Positions 63,801-64,000 of a stretch of DNA of 64,000 bases are shown piece after piece. A program made the translations under genes and the position numbers. The stretch spans positions 90,160-154,159 of the forward strand of contig NZ_JAUDUY010000005.1 in assembly GCF_030380815.1 (NCBI RefSeq). Reading direction: 5' to 3'. The DNA comes from Robiginitalea aurantiaca. Lineage in GTDB: Bacteria; Bacteroidota; Bacteroidia; Flavobacteriales; Flavobacteriaceae. The number at the start of each line of letters is the position of its first letter. Position 1 is the first letter of the stretch. The notes below the pieces were generated by a model that was not told the origin of the DNA, did not search any database, and worked only from the letters and a program-made list of their open reading frames with translations.

Positions 63801-64000
63801 GAATTACTTCCTGTAAAACTCACATCCAAGGGCACATCGCCATTCAGAGGAGTAGCAGAAGCTATAGCAGCGGGAGGCAGATTACCGCCGCCTCCGCCAG
63901 GGACAATGGAGAACTGAATGCTGGTGACACCGATAATGTTTCCGGCTCCGTAGCGCCCGTCGTAGGCTGTTGCGGTGAGGGTATAACTACCTTCAGGAAA
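60863..64000 (-). CDS. Large T9SS cargo protein: PKD, malectin, kelch, ThuA domains (5' end beyond window)
   Basis: The frame is open to base 64000, so 1045 C-terminal residues are visible. Order, counting from the right edge: an Ig-like fragment, a Pro/Gly linker, a PKD domain (TYAWDFGDGNG, SHTYTTAGIFTATLTV), an Ig-like domain (GSYTISAIAYDES), a malectin domain (LLRINSGGG, VVLHFAEIYWG, FDVSIEGQPVL), about five kelch repeats (IWILAGFAG, IHFFGGLLPD, IYAIGGQYG), a ThuA domain (VYHETNEFRHTSIP, GGGFVGIHAATDT, WNKDEEYYYW) and a T9SS type A sorting domain (IFPNPIEEEMVI to the last EKVVFKK). Malectin and ThuA point to carbohydrate binding or processing at the cell surface; specificity unknown. Confidence 0.88.
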   Translation of the reverse strand, partial: FPEGSYTLTATAYDGRYGAGNIIGVTSIQFSIVPGGGGGNLPPAAIASATPLNGDVPLDVSFTGSNSTDDSGIDTYAWDFGDGNGASVANPSHTYTTAGIFTATLTVTDQEGLENQTTIEITVEESVETEITSFTLIDATSNSDLLELSEGLEIPVSVTQGIDLSIRANASPSGIGSVGIELTGPVSQNQIEGSAPYALFGNTLEGGYNGVPFPTGSYTISAIAYDESNGAGNILSTLSLQFTVVPDDEPFPALLRINSGGGNVSFGETEYLADDLFKGNGKSFVNNSITDILDTQQDAIYLSERSTTSNLGSFSYNIPVTTGNYRVVLHFAEIYWGATGGGEGGTGKRVFDVSIEGQPVLADFDLNELVDPMTAVTRSFETTVTDGELTIDFSASVNQPKVSAIEIFGDGEVIIPTDPCQWDQLASSNLSKVEAQSVKLNNKLYVLAGFLSGLKITAETEIYDPITNSWSVGAPMPTAVTHMGAVGVGDEIWILAGFAGNHPGVATNKVQVYNTITDSWSEGPPLPNPRGSGTAAYSNGKIHFFGGLLPDRVTDVGEHYILDVNNQGAGWVAAAPMPNPRNHLSAAAVNGMIYAIGGQYGHDNGVQDQAFMDQYNPITDTWTRKASLPSARSHFEPGTLVHNNKIIIVGGRRGGFFFDDVTQYDPITDQWTELCELPSNLLAPAAKVFGDRLIVANGGENGTCCPKSTTLSIQIEPEIANPDALNVLVYHETNEFRHTSIPAGIEMFNDFASTLGWTLIESQNSAIFNNTDLSGIDVVVWLNTSGNGLLTSTEQEAFETFIRNGGGFVGIHAATDTYRDGTWPWYNELVGGIVQGGIKHTANNTNATMDVVGTHPTVAHLGATWNKDEEYYYWQDNGGYLFPGNTILLNVRSTGSNNYDASRPITWFKNYDGGHSFYTALGHNASDYTDNSNFRTMISQAIIWAAKSDSQAARTPIQIASYKNQDNSIRIFPNPIEEEMVITASEPQQEDSGVLTLFSMNGNMILQQEIKGNSDRINMGFLPTGYYIAVMKFKNVVSEKVVFKK

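Noticed and set aside
1..64000. CRISPR array, insertion sequence, prophage or conjugative genes
   Set aside because: No regularly spaced repeats with unique spacers, no transposase, integrase or phage structural proteins were seen.

Overview
The window looks like a chromosomal segment of a marine-type flavobacterium (Bacteroidota, Flavobacteriaceae; genus not determined). The main reasons are the two type IX secretion sorting domains (one type B, one type A), Bacteroidota-style promoters (TTG about 17-20 nt upstream of TAnnTTTG), starts without Shine-Dalgarno sequences, and families typical of this phylum (DUF5777 barrel, DUF6090, a NagB fused to a PIG-L deacetylase, menaquinone-dependent HemG, large SprB-like repeat proteins). 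Nothing looks like a prophage, transposon, CRISPR array or replication origin.

Layout. 1-222: 5' end of uridine kinase (minus). 478-3962: a three-gene acyl-CoA carboxylase operon (biotin carrier, biotin carboxylase, carboxyltransferase). 4180-11921: a peptidoglycan-recycling locus made of two divergent arms. The minus arm is NagB/PIG-L fusion, AmpG-like permease, NagZ and AnmK; the plus arm is a DeoR regulator and MurQ. Four TGCAATAAA-type direct repeats lie in the shared promoter region. 11954-13075: exported PQQ-type sugar dehydrogenase. 13237-21759: a 2840-residue SprB-like T9SS cargo protein. 21847-30247: one long minus-strand block holding a c-type cytochrome/FeS/NrfD respiratory operon (hexaheme lipoprotein, monoheme lipoprotein, DUF5777 barrel, small Tat protein, four-cluster ferredoxin, NrfD, Ig-like membrane protein, monoheme cytochrome), then hemA and an OB-fold lipoprotein. 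Two CRP/FNR-like dyads precede it.

30654-34301: tRNA-Pro(GGG), an imperfect direct repeat, a Tat-exported class V aminotransferase and an unusual lipoprotein carrying a 78-residue Asp/Glu tract between two copies of a CHRTGSG module. 34302-43328: a frameshifted SOUL haem protein, an SDR, a GH13 alpha-glucosidase, a DUF6090 protein, an NTF2-like protein, a serine hydrolase and a ten-Asp-box VPS10-like protein. 43463-47660: D-aminoacylase-like amidohydrolase and an IorBA-type molybdenum hydroxylase. 47922-52813: outer-membrane barrels, a BamA-like protein and a processive GT2. 52883-60472: amidohydrolase, HemG, aquaporin, alpha/beta hydrolase-TPR, DmpA peptidase, RluF, DinB. 60863-64000: a large T9SS type A protein (PKD, malectin, kelch, ThuA) that runs off the right edge.

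The most coherent functional units are the peptidoglycan-recycling regulon and the cytochrome/NrfD module. The latter has no recognisable molybdopterin catalytic subunit, and haem synthesis (hemA) lies directly downstream of it. All functional calls come from reading motifs in the sequence; no database search was run.
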